64,000 bases of DNA from Ureibacillus massiliensis 4400831 = CIP 108448 = CCUG 49529 (lineage in GTDB: Bacteria > Bacillota > Bacilli > Bacillales_A > Planococcaceae). The stretch covers positions 38,024-102,023 of the forward strand of contig NZ_JPVQ01000011.1 of the NCBI RefSeq assembly GCF_000772965.1, written 5' to 3'. Shown here piece after piece: positions 36,410 to 45,723 of the stretch. Numbering within the stretch: the stretch's first letter is position 1; each line of letters starts with the position of its first letter. Below the pieces are notes generated by a model, which saw nothing but the letters and a program-made list of their open reading frames with translations, had not been told where the DNA came from and made no database searches. The position numbers and the translations under genes are program-made.

Positions 36410-37654
36410 ATGAATCTAATAAAAGGACTGTTTCGGTCAAGAGACAAACCGCAAAACCGTGTGGGTAGTGCATTTTCCTTCCTGTTTGGCGGTACGTCAT
36501 CTGGCAAAACGGTTAATGAACGTACTGCAATGCAGGCAACAGCGGTGTATGCCTGCGTAAGGATACTGGCTGAAGCGATTGCAGGACTGCCACTACATGT
36601 ATATAGATATCGTTCTGATGGAGGTAAAGAAAAGATTCCTTTCCACCCGCTGTATTACCTTCTTCATGATGAACCAAATCCAGAGATGACTTCGTTCGTG
36701 TTTCGAGAAACACTGATGAGTCATCTTTTACTTTGGGGTAATGCTTATGCACAGATAGTTCGAAATGGTCGTGGCCAGGCAATTGCGCTCTATCCTCTAC
36801 TTCCTAACAAGATGGAAGTAAGTCGAGCATCAAATGGTGAACTGGTTTATACCTACTACCGGGATACAGACGAAAGTGGCCTGAATCCAAAGGGCGGCTA
36901 TGTCACACTCCGTAAAGATGAAGTTCTACACATACCCGGCTTAGGTTTTGATGGACTCATTGGTTATAGCCCAATCGCTATGGCAAAAAATGCAATCGGT
37001 ATGTCACTTGCTACTGAAGAATACGGTGCGGCATTCTTTGCCAATGGTGCTAATCCGGGAGGTGTGCTGGAACACCCAGGAGTAATCAAAGATATACAGA
37101 GGGTCAAGGATAGTTGGAATAGCGCCTACCAAGGCACAGGAAATGCTCACAAAATTGCTGTGTTGGAAGAAGGCATGAAGTTTCAAGCCATTGGTATCCC
37201 GCCGGAACAGGCGCAATTTCTTGAAACACGGAAATTCCAAATTAATGAGATTGCGAGGATTTTCCGAGTACCGCCTCATATGGTGGGTGATCTTGAGAAG
37301 TCTAGTTTTTCCAATATTGAACAGCAGTCTTTGGAGTTTGTAAAATACACCCTCGATCCGTGGGTGGTGCGATGGGAACAAAGTCTCCAGCAATCGCTTA
37401 TTTTGCCTTCTGAGAAAGCTTCACTGTTTATCAAGTTCAATTTGGACGGTCTGCTTCGTGGTGATTACCAAAGTCGTATGAATGGCTACGCTACAGGTCG
37501 TCAAAATGGCTGGATGTCAGCCAACGATATCCGTGAACTGGAGGACATGAACAGAATACCAGCTGAGGAAGGCGGCGATTTATATTTGGTTAATGGAAAT
37601 ATGACAAAACTGGCTGACGCAGGTGCGTTTGCCAAAACCGAAGGAGGTCAGTAA
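36410..37654 (+). CDS. Phage portal protein (HK97 type)
   Basis: 414 residues from the ATG at 36,410 (GGAGGTGACG upstream). Conserved segments include VYACVRILAEAIAGLPLHVY, LLHDEPNPEMTSF and IARIFRVPPHMVGDLEK. The portal ring is the DNA entry point and the site of prohead assembly. The stop is directly followed by the protease start. Confidence 0.92.
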   Translation: MNLIKGLFRSRDKPQNRVGSAFSFLFGGTSSGKTVNERTAMQATAVYACVRILAEAIAGLPLHVYRYRSDGGKEKIPFHPLYYLLHDEPNPEMTSFVFRETLMSHLLLWGNAYAQIVRNGRGQAIALYPLLPNKMEVSRASNGELVYTYYRDTDESGLNPKGGYVTLRKDEVLHIPGLGFDGLIGYSPIAMAKNAIGMSLATEEYGAAFFANGANPGGVLEHPGVIKDIQRVKDSWNSAYQGTGNAHKIAVLEEGMKFQAIGIPPEQAQFLETRKFQINEIARIFRVPPHMVGDLEKSSFSNIEQQSLEFVKYTLDPWVVRWEQSLQQSLILPSEKASLFIKFNLDGLLRGDYQSRMNGYATGRQNGWMSANDIRELEDMNRIPAEEGGDLYLVNGNMTKLADAGAFAKTEGGQ

Positions 37655-38344
37655 ATGAGAAAGTTTTGGAACTGGGTGCGAGATTCTGATGAAGAACGTA
37701 CCCTTTATTTAAACGGAGTAATATCCGAAGAAACGTGGTGGGGCGATGAGGTCACACCTAAACTTTTCAAAGATGAACTGCTGGCAAGCACTGGCGACAT
37801 TACGGTGTGGATTAATTCCCCTGGCGGGGATGTATTTGCAGCAGCTCAGATTTATAACATGCTGATGGAGTATACCGGAAAAGTCACTGTAAAGATTGAT
37901 GGGCTTGCGGCAAGTGCGGCTTCCGTTATTGCAATGGCGGGTGGAGATGTGTATATGTCCCCAGTTTCCATGCTTATGATTCATAATCCATCAACGATTG
38001 CTATCGGTGACAGTGAGGAAATGTTGCGGGCAAAGGCTCTATTGGATGAGGTCAAGGAAAGCATTATTAATGCCTATGAGTTAAAAACGGGTCTTTCTCG
38101 AACAAAACTCTCCCATCTAATGGATGCAGAGTCATGGATGAATGCCAATAAAGCGATTGAACTTGGTTTTGCAGACAAAATCATGTTCATGGAAAGTGAA
38201 CCACCGGATTTGACGGATAGTCTTATCTTTAGCAGGATGGCAGTTACTAACTCGCTTATCAGCAAACTGCCAAAACAACCAAAACAGAAAACAGGTACAC
38301 CCATTGAGTCGCTAGATAAGCGGCTTTCTTTAATTTCGCACTAA
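37655..38344 (+). CDS. ClpP-like prohead maturation protease
   Basis: 229 residues. The fold of S14 peptidases is clear: VWINSPGGDVFAAAQIYNML, the nucleophile in DGLAASAASVIAMAGG (about 81-96) and the histidine in MLMIHNPS (about 108). It removes the scaffold portion of the capsid protein during head maturation. It directly follows the portal gene and precedes the capsid gene. Confidence 0.92.
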   Translation: MRKFWNWVRDSDEERTLYLNGVISEETWWGDEVTPKLFKDELLASTGDITVWINSPGGDVFAAAQIYNMLMEYTGKVTVKIDGLAASAASVIAMAGGDVYMSPVSMLMIHNPSTIAIGDSEEMLRAKALLDEVKESIINAYELKTGLSRTKLSHLMDAESWMNANKAIELGFADKIMFMESEPPDLTDSLIFSRMAVTNSLISKLPKQPKQKTGTPIESLDKRLSLISH

Positions 38345-38363
38345 TTTAAAGGAGGAAATAACA

Positions 38364-39557
38364 ATGAGTAAAATTCTTGAATTGCGCGAGAAACGCGCTA
38401 AAGCATGGGACGCAGCAAAGGCATTTCTTGATTCAAAACGTGGCGGTGATGGACTGTTATCCGCTGAGGACACGACAACCTATGAAAAAATGGAAGCCGA
38501 TGTGGTGGCTCTTGGTAAGGAAATTGAACGTTTGGAACGCCAAGCATCTATCGATTTGGAACTGTCGAAAGCAACCAGTAACCCAATTACGAATGAACCT
38601 ACTAGAACTGGAGAAGTAAAGACTGGTCGTGCAAGTGCTGAATACAAAAAAGCTTTCTGGAATGCGATGCGTGACAATGTCAGCTATGAAGTAAGGAACG
38701 CTCTAAAGATTGGCACTGATTCTGAAGGCGGATTCCTTGTGCCAGATGAGTTTGAACGTACGCTAGTAGAAGCTCTGGAGGAAGAAAATATTTTCCGTAG
38801 ACTGGCCAATGTAATCACGACATCTTCTGGTGACCGCAAGATTCCTGTTGTTGCAAGCAAAGGCACTGCAAGTTGGATCGATGAAGAGGGAGCTATACCA
38901 GAGAGTGATGACAGCTTCGGTCAAGTATCCATTGGTGCCTATAAACTAGCAACGATGATCAAAGTCTCTGAGGAACTGCTAAATGATTCCGTGTTTAATC
39001 TCGAAAGCTACATCACAAGAGAATTCGCCCGTCGCATTGGTAACAAGGAGGAGGAAGCCTTCTTCATAGGTGACGGTACAGGAAAGCCAACAGGAATTCT
39101 GAATGCTACTGGTGGTGGTCAAGTTGGGGTTACTGCGGCAAGTACCACTGCCATCACTTTGGATGAGGTATTAGATTTATTCTACAGCTTAAAAGCACCG
39201 TATCGAAATAAGGCAGTATTCGTAATGAATGACGCCACTATAAAAGCTATCCGTAAATTAAAGGACGGAAACGGACAGTACTTATGGCAACCTTCTGTCC
39301 AAGCGGGGACACCTGATACGATTCTTAACCGCCCGCTGTACACCTCATCATATGTACCTACTATTGAAGCAGGTGCAAAGACTATGGTATTCGGTGATTT
39401 TAGTTATTACTGGGTGGCAGACCGTCAAGGACGCGTATTCAAACGATTAAATGAACTCTATGCTGTTACAGGTCAAGTAGGATTTATTGCGACTCAGCGA
39501 GTTGATGGAAAGCTTATCTTACCGGAGGCCGTTAAGGTACTCCAACAGAAAGCCTAA
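38364..39557 (+). CDS. Phage major capsid protein (HK97 fold)
   Basis: 397 residues with AAAGGAGGAAA upstream. The N-terminal ~85 residues form a charged coiled-coil delta domain that the protease should remove. The capsid core begins near SYEVRNALKIGTDSEGGFLV and contains KVSEELLNDS and EEAFFIGDGTGKPTGIL, typical of HK97-type shells. Confidence 0.93.
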   Translation: MSKILELREKRAKAWDAAKAFLDSKRGGDGLLSAEDTTTYEKMEADVVALGKEIERLERQASIDLELSKATSNPITNEPTRTGEVKTGRASAEYKKAFWNAMRDNVSYEVRNALKIGTDSEGGFLVPDEFERTLVEALEEENIFRRLANVITTSSGDRKIPVVASKGTASWIDEEGAIPESDDSFGQVSIGAYKLATMIKVSEELLNDSVFNLESYITREFARRIGNKEEEAFFIGDGTGKPTGILNATGGGQVGVTAASTTAITLDEVLDLFYSLKAPYRNKAVFVMNDATIKAIRKLKDGNGQYLWQPSVQAGTPDTILNRPLYTSSYVPTIEAGAKTMVFGDFSYYWVADRQGRVFKRLNELYAVTGQVGFIATQRVDGKLILPEAVKVLQQKA

Positions 39558-39569
39558 CGGAGGTGCTTT

Positions 39570-39782
39570 ATGAGTTATAACACGAAGAATTATACCGAAC
39601 AAGGCGGAGAAAAAACTGTCATCGGAGGTGTTTTAGAAATTAAAGAAGGGGCCTCGGTTATGGGGCTTCCTGTTGCTGTAAACCAGGCAGACAGCACCGC
39701 CACCGATGTTGCTGGTCTAGTTACGGACTTCAATGCCCTGCTTGCCAAACTAAAAGCAGCGGGGCTTATGGAGACTGACTAA
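39570..39782 (+). CDS. Small head-fibre-like protein
   Basis: 70 residues (YTEQGGEKTVIGGVLEIKEG, then VNQADSTATDVAGLVTDFNA). It matches small proteins annotated as head fibre in this phage type, located between capsid and connector genes. The exact role is unproven. Confidence 0.65.
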   Translation: MSYNTKNYTEQGGEKTVIGGVLEIKEGASVMGLPVAVNQADSTATDVAGLVTDFNALLAKLKAAGLMETD

Positions 39783-39808
39783 GGTGGAATGTAAAGGGGG
39801 TTGGTGGT

Positions 39809-40129
39809 ATGGCAGTGACAGACAATCTTTTGCCTAAAGTTAAGGCAAACTTAATTTTGGCGCATGACCAAGATGATGCCCTCCTTATTGGATTTATCAC
39901 TGCTGCAGTCTCATATGCACAGAGCTATCAGCACGTTCCTGAAGACTATTATGAAACCCATGCCATGCCTCCAACAACAGAACAAGCAGTGATCATGTTG
40001 TCGAGTCATTTCTATGAAAGTAGAGATGGCTCGACGGCAGGTTTCTTTGCTGATAGCGTACAGGCGGGACAACAAGTATGGAATACAGTGAACTTGCTTT
40101 TACGACTTGATCGAGAGTGGGGTGTTTAG
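39809..40129 (+). CDS. Head-tail connector protein (gp6-like)
   Basis: 106 residues; MAVTDNLLPKVKANLILAHD and AVSYAQSYQHVPEDYY match the gp6/DUF3199-like adaptor proteins that bind below the portal. AAAGGGGGTTGG precedes the ATG. Confidence 0.8.
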   Translation: MAVTDNLLPKVKANLILAHDQDDALLIGFITAAVSYAQSYQHVPEDYYETHAMPPTTEQAVIMLSSHFYESRDGSTAGFFADSVQAGQQVWNTVNLLLRLDREWGV

Positions 40130-40130
40130 T

Positions 40131-40466
40131 GTGAGCTTTGGGAAGATGAACACCTTTATCGATATCATTTGCACGATACCCACAAAGGATAAGGAAGGCT
40201 TCGCCACAAAAGATGACAACATACTCGCAAGTGTACTTGCTTACAAGGAAGATCGGCATGGCAGTGAGCGATGGACGAATATGGCATCATTTTCATCTGC
40301 AACTTCCCTATTCAGGTTTAGAAAAATCTTCGGACTTAAGGTGACCAATGAAATGGTTATCGTCTGCGATGATGGCAGATATCAAATTTTAAGTGTTGAG
40401 GATGTAAGAAACCGAGGGATGTATGTCGAGGTTTTAGCCGAAAAGCTAGAACCAACTGTGAGGTGA
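40131..40466 (+). CDS. Phage head closure protein
   Basis: 111 residues from the GTG at 40,131, one base after the previous stop, with GTGGGGTG upstream. The sequence (DIICTIPTKDKEGFAT, HGSERWTNMASFSSATSLFR, YQILSVEDVRNRGMYVEVLA) matches the SPP1 gp16-like head-closure family. Confidence 0.8.
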   Translation: MSFGKMNTFIDIICTIPTKDKEGFATKDDNILASVLAYKEDRHGSERWTNMASFSSATSLFRFRKIFGLKVTNEMVIVCDDGRYQILSVEDVRNRGMYVEVLAEKLEPTVR

Positions 40467-40471
40467 TGGAT

Positions 40472-40903
40472 ATGGCAAAAGCGAATATAAAGATGCCAGA
40501 AGAATTCCTTTTAAAGGTATCCCGATTAGCTGACCAGACCGATGTGATTCTTCCTAAGGTTTTGGAAGTTGGCGGTGAAGTGGTGCTGGATAAAGTCAAA
40601 GGAAATCTAAGTAAGGTGGTTGGCAAGGGCACGAAATATCCATCCAAAAGCACTGGTGAGTTGCTATCTTCACTGGGTCTTTCTGGAGCAAAGCAAGATA
40701 GAAACGGAAACTTCAATGTAAAAGTCGGCTTTGCCGAGCCACGATCTGACGGCGAGAGCAATGCTAAACTTGCCAGCATTATCGAATATGGCAAACATGG
40801 TCAGCCTGCAAAACCCTTCCTAAAGCCTGCGAGGAATGCATCTAGGAAACCTTGCATCAATGCAATGGTCGCCAAGCTGGAGGAGGAAATCGAGAAGATA
40901 TGA
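40472..40903 (+). CDS. HK97 gp10-like tail completion protein
   Basis: 143 residues from the ATG at 40,472 (GAGGTG upstream). Conserved pieces are GEVVLDKVKGNLSK, YPSKSTGELLSSLGLS, ASIIEYGKHGQPAKPFLKPA. It binds at the head-tail interface. It overlaps the next start. Confidence 0.82.
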   Translation: MAKANIKMPEEFLLKVSRLADQTDVILPKVLEVGGEVVLDKVKGNLSKVVGKGTKYPSKSTGELLSSLGLSGAKQDRNGNFNVKVGFAEPRSDGESNAKLASIIEYGKHGQPAKPFLKPARNASRKPCINAMVAKLEEEIEKI

Positions 40904-41241
40904 ATATCTTAGAGGAATTGAATACACTTGTGACCGCTATACCGCTCCCCGTGGAAACCGGGGTTTTTTCAGGTTTGGCACCAGATGAGTATGTCGTGAT
41001 TCTCCCTCTTTCGGATATTTTTGAAGTCCATGCGGATAACCGTCCAGGCTTTGATGTGCAGGAAGCGAGGATATCACTGTTCTCAAAAAATAACTACCTA
41101 GAGCGGAAAAGACAGCTCACAACGGCTTTAATAAATGCAGATTTTACTGTGACCGAACGAAGATATATCGGTCACGAGGATGATACTGGATATCATCATT
41201 ACGCCATCGATGTGGCGAAAAACTATAGATTGGAGGATTAA
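40900..41241 (+). CDS. Phage minor tail/tail terminator-like protein
   Basis: 113 residues from the ATG at 40,900, overlapping the previous stop. LAPDEYVVILPLSDIFEVHA and ISLFSKNNYLERKRQLTTAL suggest the small tail-terminator class found here in siphoviruses. The assignment rests on position and weak sequence similarity. Confidence 0.65.
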   Translation: MNILEELNTLVTAIPLPVETGVFSGLAPDEYVVILPLSDIFEVHADNRPGFDVQEARISLFSKNNYLERKRQLTTALINADFTVTERRYIGHEDDTGYHHYAIDVAKNYRLED

Positions 41242-41244
41242 CAC

Positions 41245-41835
41245 ATGGCAACGATTGGTCTTGATAGACTGTACTATTCAAAAATAACCGAGGACGCTAA
41301 CGGTGAGGAAACTTATGCCCAACCTTCTGTGCTGGCAAAAGCCATCACTGCTGAACTTTCGGTAGAACTGGTGGAAGCAATTCTGTATGCTGACGACGGA
41401 GCGGCTGAGGTTGTGAAAGATTTTAACAGTGGTACTCTCACTCTCGGTGTAGACGACATTGGTCCGACAGTCGCAGCGGATTTAACTGGTGCTTCTACAG
41501 ATGATAACGGAGTATTAATCTCAGCCAGTGAAAACGTGGGTACACCCGTTGCAGTTGGGTTTCGTGCGCAAAGGGCTAATGGAACATACCGCTATTTTTG
41601 GTTGTATCGCGTTAAGTTTGGACTACCAGCAACCAACTTGCAGACAAAGGCTGATTCCATTACCTTTTCTACACCCACCATTGAGGGAACCGTTATGCGT
41701 AGAAATAAGCTGGATGGATTGGGCAAGCACCCATGGAAAGCGGAAGTTACAGAAGGTGATCCTGGTGTTTCATCGACCACCATAACAGGTTGGTTCACAG
41801 AGGTCTATGAACCTGTATATACACCTGAACCATAG
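41245..41835 (+). CDS. Major tail tube protein (phi13 type)
   Basis: 196 residues (MATIGLDRLYYSKITEDANG; later FRAQRANGTYRYFWLYRVKF and TPTIEGTVMRRNK). This is the phi13-family major tail protein that stacks as rings around the tape measure. TTGGAGG precedes the ATG. Confidence 0.88.
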   Translation: MATIGLDRLYYSKITEDANGEETYAQPSVLAKAITAELSVELVEAILYADDGAAEVVKDFNSGTLTLGVDDIGPTVAADLTGASTDDNGVLISASENVGTPVAVGFRAQRANGTYRYFWLYRVKFGLPATNLQTKADSITFSTPTIEGTVMRRNKLDGLGKHPWKAEVTEGDPGVSSTTITGWFTEVYEPVYTPEP

Positions 41836-41846
41836 GAGGGGAAATC

Positions 41847-42233
41847 ATGGATAATGATAGAAGTGCCTCAATCAACATAGGTGACAAAGAGTATGAACTG
41901 GTTTTAACTACACGTGCAACAAAGGCCATTGCGGGTCGTTACGGTGGTCTTGAAAACCTTGGAGAAAAGCTGATGAAATCAGAAAACTTCGAGATGGCAC
42001 TGGACGAGATTGTTTGGCTAATTACATTGCTTGCAAACCAGTCCATTTTGATTCGTAATCTTAAGAATAAGAACGCACCAGAAGAATTGCTTACAGAGGA
42101 AGAAGTGGAGCTTCTTACTTCACCGCTTGACTTAGCGGCATATAAAACTGCAATTACCGAGGCAATGTTCAAAGGTACAAAGAGAAATGTGGAAAGTGAG
42201 GAGGAAACTCCAAAAAACGTGGAAGTCGGGTAA
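41847..42233 (+). CDS. Tail assembly chaperone gpG
   Basis: 128 residues (YELVLTTRATKAIAGRYGGL ... ALDEIVWLITLLANQ). It is the short form of the tail chaperone that keeps tape measure soluble. The slippery heptamer A-AAA-AAC near its 3' end allows a -1 shift into a second frame, making a longer gpGT form. Confidence 0.85.
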   Translation: MDNDRSASINIGDKEYELVLTTRATKAIAGRYGGLENLGEKLMKSENFEMALDEIVWLITLLANQSILIRNLKNKNAPEELLTEEEVELLTSPLDLAAYKTAITEAMFKGTKRNVESEEETPKNVEVG

Positions 42234-42421
42234 CGGACGCTGAGGTCTTTACCCGGCTTCTTTATTATGGAACAGTCCAGATGGGCATGGAGGCAGAGGA
42301 ATTCTGGCTTCTGCCAATTGGACTGTTTTTTGATTTATGGGCTTGCCATAAGCAGTGGCATGGCATTGAAAAGCCAAAGAAAAGTCAGACCATTGACGAT
42401 ATTATCCCACTAGGCATATAG
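42212..42421 (+). CDS. gpT extension by -1 ribosomal frameshift
   Basis: At 42,212-42,218 the codons CCA AAA AAC present A-AAA-AAC, a canonical -1 slippery heptamer in the right phase. The -1 frame then runs without a stop to TAG at 42,419-42,421 and reads SRVTDAEVFTRLLYYGTVQM, later AEEFWLLPIGLFFDLWACHK, a typical gpT extension. It lacks its own start codon. The extension fills an otherwise empty gap before the tape measure gene. Confidence 0.8.
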   Translation, partial: KKRGSRVTDAEVFTRLLYYGTVQMGMEAEEFWLLPIGLFFDLWACHKQWHGIEKPKKSQTIDDIIPLGI

Positions 42422-42435
42422 GAGGAGGTGAAGGG

Positions 42436-44856
42436 ATGGCGGATAATTTTGGATTAAAAATAGGTGTCGAGGGTGAGCGAGAATTTAAGAAGGCACTCTC
42501 CGAAATCAATCAATCATTTAAGGTACTAGGTAGTGAAATGGCCCTTGTAACCAGTCAATTTGATAAAAACGATAAATCCATTCAATCGATCACGGCTCGA
42601 AATGCCGTTTTAAATAAAGAAATTGACGCACAGAAAGAAAAGATTTCTACCCTTAAGGCTGCCCTTGATAATGCCTCCTCCTCTTTCGGTGAAAATGACC
42701 GTCGTACCCAAAACTGGCAGATACAATTAAACAGGGCTCAGGCAGAACTGAACCTTATGGAACGTGAACTTGAGGAGTCTACAATTGAAGCGGATAATCT
42801 CGGTGAAGAGTTAGAGGATTCCGGTAAAAGTGCAGAGGATGCTGGTGGCAGGTTTGAAAAGCTTGGCGGTGTACTCAAGGGTATTGGTGTGGCGATGGGT
42901 GCGGTTGCCGTTGCCGCTGGTGCCGCGGCTATTAAGTTAGGTAAAGAGGTAGTTACTCAGTTCGGAGAATTAGAACAAAACCTAGGTGGATCGGAGGCGG
43001 TTTTTGGAGCATATGCTGCATCGATTCAGAAAACTGGTGAGGAAGCCTATAAAAATCTAGGTGTTTCCCAAAGTGAGTACCTAGCAACTGCCAACAAAAT
43101 GGGCGCGTTATTCCAAGGTTCTGGTATACAGCAACAGAGGAGTCTTGAGCTAACTGAAAAGGCCATGCAACGTGCGGCAGACATGGCATCTGTTATGGGT
43201 ATTGATATGTCCTCGGCATTGGAGGCAGTCACTGGGGCGGCAAAGGGTAACTTTGATATGATGGATAACTTAGGTGTTGCGATGAACGCTACAAACATCG
43301 AAGCCTATGCTCTCGCAAAGGGTCTGGATTTCACTTGGAATACTGCAACACAAGCGGAAAAAGCCGAAGTAGCAATGCAAATGTTCTTTGAGAACACAGA
43401 GCAGTATGCAGGTAACTTTGCAAAAGAATCAACCGAGACAATCTCCGGTTCTATTGGGTTACTACAGGCCGCACTTGGTTCATTTACAGCTGGACTCGGT
43501 AATGCCAATGCTGATATGACGAATCTGACTGAGAATCTTGTTGATGCTTTCGAGGCGGTTGTCACTAATATTGTACCGGTTTTAGAAAATATCGTAGCCG
43601 CCTTGCCAACAGCGACAGGCGCAATATTAGCGGCGGTTGCAGACTTGCTACCAATGCTTCTTGAATTGGTTACAAATATATTCGCGCAAGTACTGGAAAC
43701 AATTTTGAGCCTTTTACCCGAACTTATTCCAGCGACGGTAAGTGCTCTAATGACGATTGTCGGTGCATTAATTGATAACCTTCCACTGCTAATAAATGCA
43801 GCAATTGAATTAGTAACAGCACTTGTGGAGGGAATCGGCATAGCGTTACCACAACTCATCCCTGCGGCAGTTTCTGCAGTTATGCAGATTGTCCAAGGAT
43901 TGATGGATAACCTACCACTCATTTTGGATGCCGCTTTGCAGTTGATTATAGGATTAGCACAGGGATTGGTAGAGGCAATACCTCAGCTTATTTCTGCCTT
44001 ACCGGTCATCATCAAAGCAATAGTGGATTTTATCATTGCATCTATTCCACAGATTATTGATGCGGGTATTCAATTATTGACCTCACTGGTCACAGCTTTG
44101 CCTACCATTATTACAGCAGTTGTGGAAGCAATTCCGCAAATTATCGATAGTATCATCAGTGCTGTTATAGGGTCGATTCCTTTGATTATTGATGCAGGTA
44201 TCCGGCTTCTAATATCACTCATACAGGCATTGCCACAGATTATAACTACTGTTGTAGGTGCTATTCCCAAGATTGTTAGCTCGCTGGTCAATGCCATTAT
44301 TGGTAACATCGATAAGATTATCTTAGCGGGTGTACAACTGTTTGTGGCACTGATTGCAAATCTGCCAAGGATAATCGTGGAGATCGTAAAAGCCGTACCG
44401 CAGATTATCTCTGGACTGGTTAGGGCCTTTACTGGCTATATCGGTCAAATGGCACAAGTGGGCGGCAATTTGATTAAAGGGTTGTGGAAGGGTATATCAG
44501 ACGCAGGTGCATGGTTATGGGGTAAAATATCCGGGTTTTTCGGAAATGTTGTATCGAGGATAAAAGACTTTTTCGGTATCCGCTCCCCTTCAACTCTATT
44601 TGCTGGAATTGGCCACAACATGGGTGAAGGTATCGGTGTAGGTTTTGAGGATGCAATGACAGCAGTTTCAAGGGATATGCAAAATGCAGTACCAACTAGC
44701 TTTGATTTTAATTACAGAGGTGTATCTGGGCAAGGGAATGCTACAGGTGCAAGTATTACTCAAAATATTTCAGTTGTGACACCTAAGGCTCTATCAGAAA
44801 AAGAACTAGCACGGGAGTTTAAGAACCTATCCCGTAAACTGGCACTGGAATTGTAA
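42436..44856 (+). CDS. Tail tape measure protein
   Basis: 806 residues; GGAGGAGGTGAAGG precedes the ATG. A coiled-coil N-terminus (about 1-140) is followed by the conserved EQNLGGSEAVFGAYAASIQK and LVNLG-type segments, then long hydrophobic helix repeats (PQLIPAAVSAVMQIVQGLMD-like, about 430-670), and ends with the FFGIRSPSTLFAGIGHNMGE motif. It sets tail length and is ejected on infection. For a tape measure it is short, implying a short tail. Confidence 0.9.
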   Translation: MADNFGLKIGVEGEREFKKALSEINQSFKVLGSEMALVTSQFDKNDKSIQSITARNAVLNKEIDAQKEKISTLKAALDNASSSFGENDRRTQNWQIQLNRAQAELNLMERELEESTIEADNLGEELEDSGKSAEDAGGRFEKLGGVLKGIGVAMGAVAVAAGAAAIKLGKEVVTQFGELEQNLGGSEAVFGAYAASIQKTGEEAYKNLGVSQSEYLATANKMGALFQGSGIQQQRSLELTEKAMQRAADMASVMGIDMSSALEAVTGAAKGNFDMMDNLGVAMNATNIEAYALAKGLDFTWNTATQAEKAEVAMQMFFENTEQYAGNFAKESTETISGSIGLLQAALGSFTAGLGNANADMTNLTENLVDAFEAVVTNIVPVLENIVAALPTATGAILAAVADLLPMLLELVTNIFAQVLETILSLLPELIPATVSALMTIVGALIDNLPLLINAAIELVTALVEGIGIALPQLIPAAVSAVMQIVQGLMDNLPLILDAALQLIIGLAQGLVEAIPQLISALPVIIKAIVDFIIASIPQIIDAGIQLLTSLVTALPTIITAVVEAIPQIIDSIISAVIGSIPLIIDAGIRLLISLIQALPQIITTVVGAIPKIVSSLVNAIIGNIDKIILAGVQLFVALIANLPRIIVEIVKAVPQIISGLVRAFTGYIGQMAQVGGNLIKGLWKGISDAGAWLWGKISGFFGNVVSRIKDFFGIRSPSTLFAGIGHNMGEGIGVGFEDAMTAVSRDMQNAVPTSFDFNYRGVSGQGNATGASITQNISVVTPKALSEKELAREFKNLSRKLALEL

Positions 44857-44869
44857 GGGAGGTACGGCA

Positions 44870-45721
44870 ATGGAACTAACATATACAAATAGAGATGGAG
44901 AGAGCATTACGCTTAAGCAAAGCCGACCGTACTTTCTTACGAAGGTAGACGGCACTGGCAATATGCGTCAAACCGTCAACACTTTCAAGGCGCCAGATCA
45001 GGATGGCGCTTTTTATATTTCCTCCACGTTAGATATGCGAAACATAACGATTGAAGGTACGGTTGTTGCTGATACTCCCGATGAAGCCTTTAAAAGGAGA
45101 CAACGATTCCTTAAAATATTCAGCCCAAAGCTACTAGGGACCCTTCAATACCGTGACCGACAGATATCCTGCGTGGTGGAGGAGGCAGGTTTTAGTGTTT
45201 CTAATCGGCAACGAATACCAAACTTCTTTGTCAGTCTACTCTGCCCATCCCCTTTCTTCGAGACATTAAATGAGGTGCGAGAGGAACTGGCATCATGGAT
45301 ACCGCTATTTGAGTTTGAATTAGAAATCCCAATGAGCGGGATGGAGTTTGGAATGCGTCAGCCTAGCCAAATCATTACGGTGGAAAATATCGGGGATGTA
45401 TCTTGCGGATGTGAGATTGTGTTCCGAGCTTTAGGTACTGTGTCGAACCCTGAACTCTTAAAGATAGACACTGGTGAATACATTCGGCTTCTTACGACAA
45501 TGGATGCCGGAGACGAGCTGCGTGTATATACTCATTTCGCCGGAAAGCGTGTAGTAAAAGTGGAGGGTTCTTCGATTACAAATGCTTTTTCGTTATTAGA
45601 TACCACTTCGGCGTTCTTTCAACTTTCCGCTGGTCTTAACACACTGCGCTACGATGCTTCAGTCAATATGGAACTGTTAGAGGTTAGTATTTACTTTCGT
45701 CCACAGTTTCTGGGGGTGTGA
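44870..45721 (+). CDS. Distal tail protein (Dit)
   Basis: 283 residues. NMRQTVNTFKAPDQDGAFYI and KIFSPKLLGTLQYRDRQISC match the siphovirus Dit hub that joins tail tube and baseplate. The stop overlaps the following gene. Confidence 0.85.
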   Translation: MELTYTNRDGESITLKQSRPYFLTKVDGTGNMRQTVNTFKAPDQDGAFYISSTLDMRNITIEGTVVADTPDEAFKRRQRFLKIFSPKLLGTLQYRDRQISCVVEEAGFSVSNRQRIPNFFVSLLCPSPFFETLNEVREELASWIPLFEFELEIPMSGMEFGMRQPSQIITVENIGDVSCGCEIVFRALGTVSNPELLKIDTGEYIRLLTTMDAGDELRVYTHFAGKRVVKVEGSSITNAFSLLDTTSAFFQLSAGLNTLRYDASVNMELLEVSIYFRPQFLGV

Positions 45722-45723
45722 GT

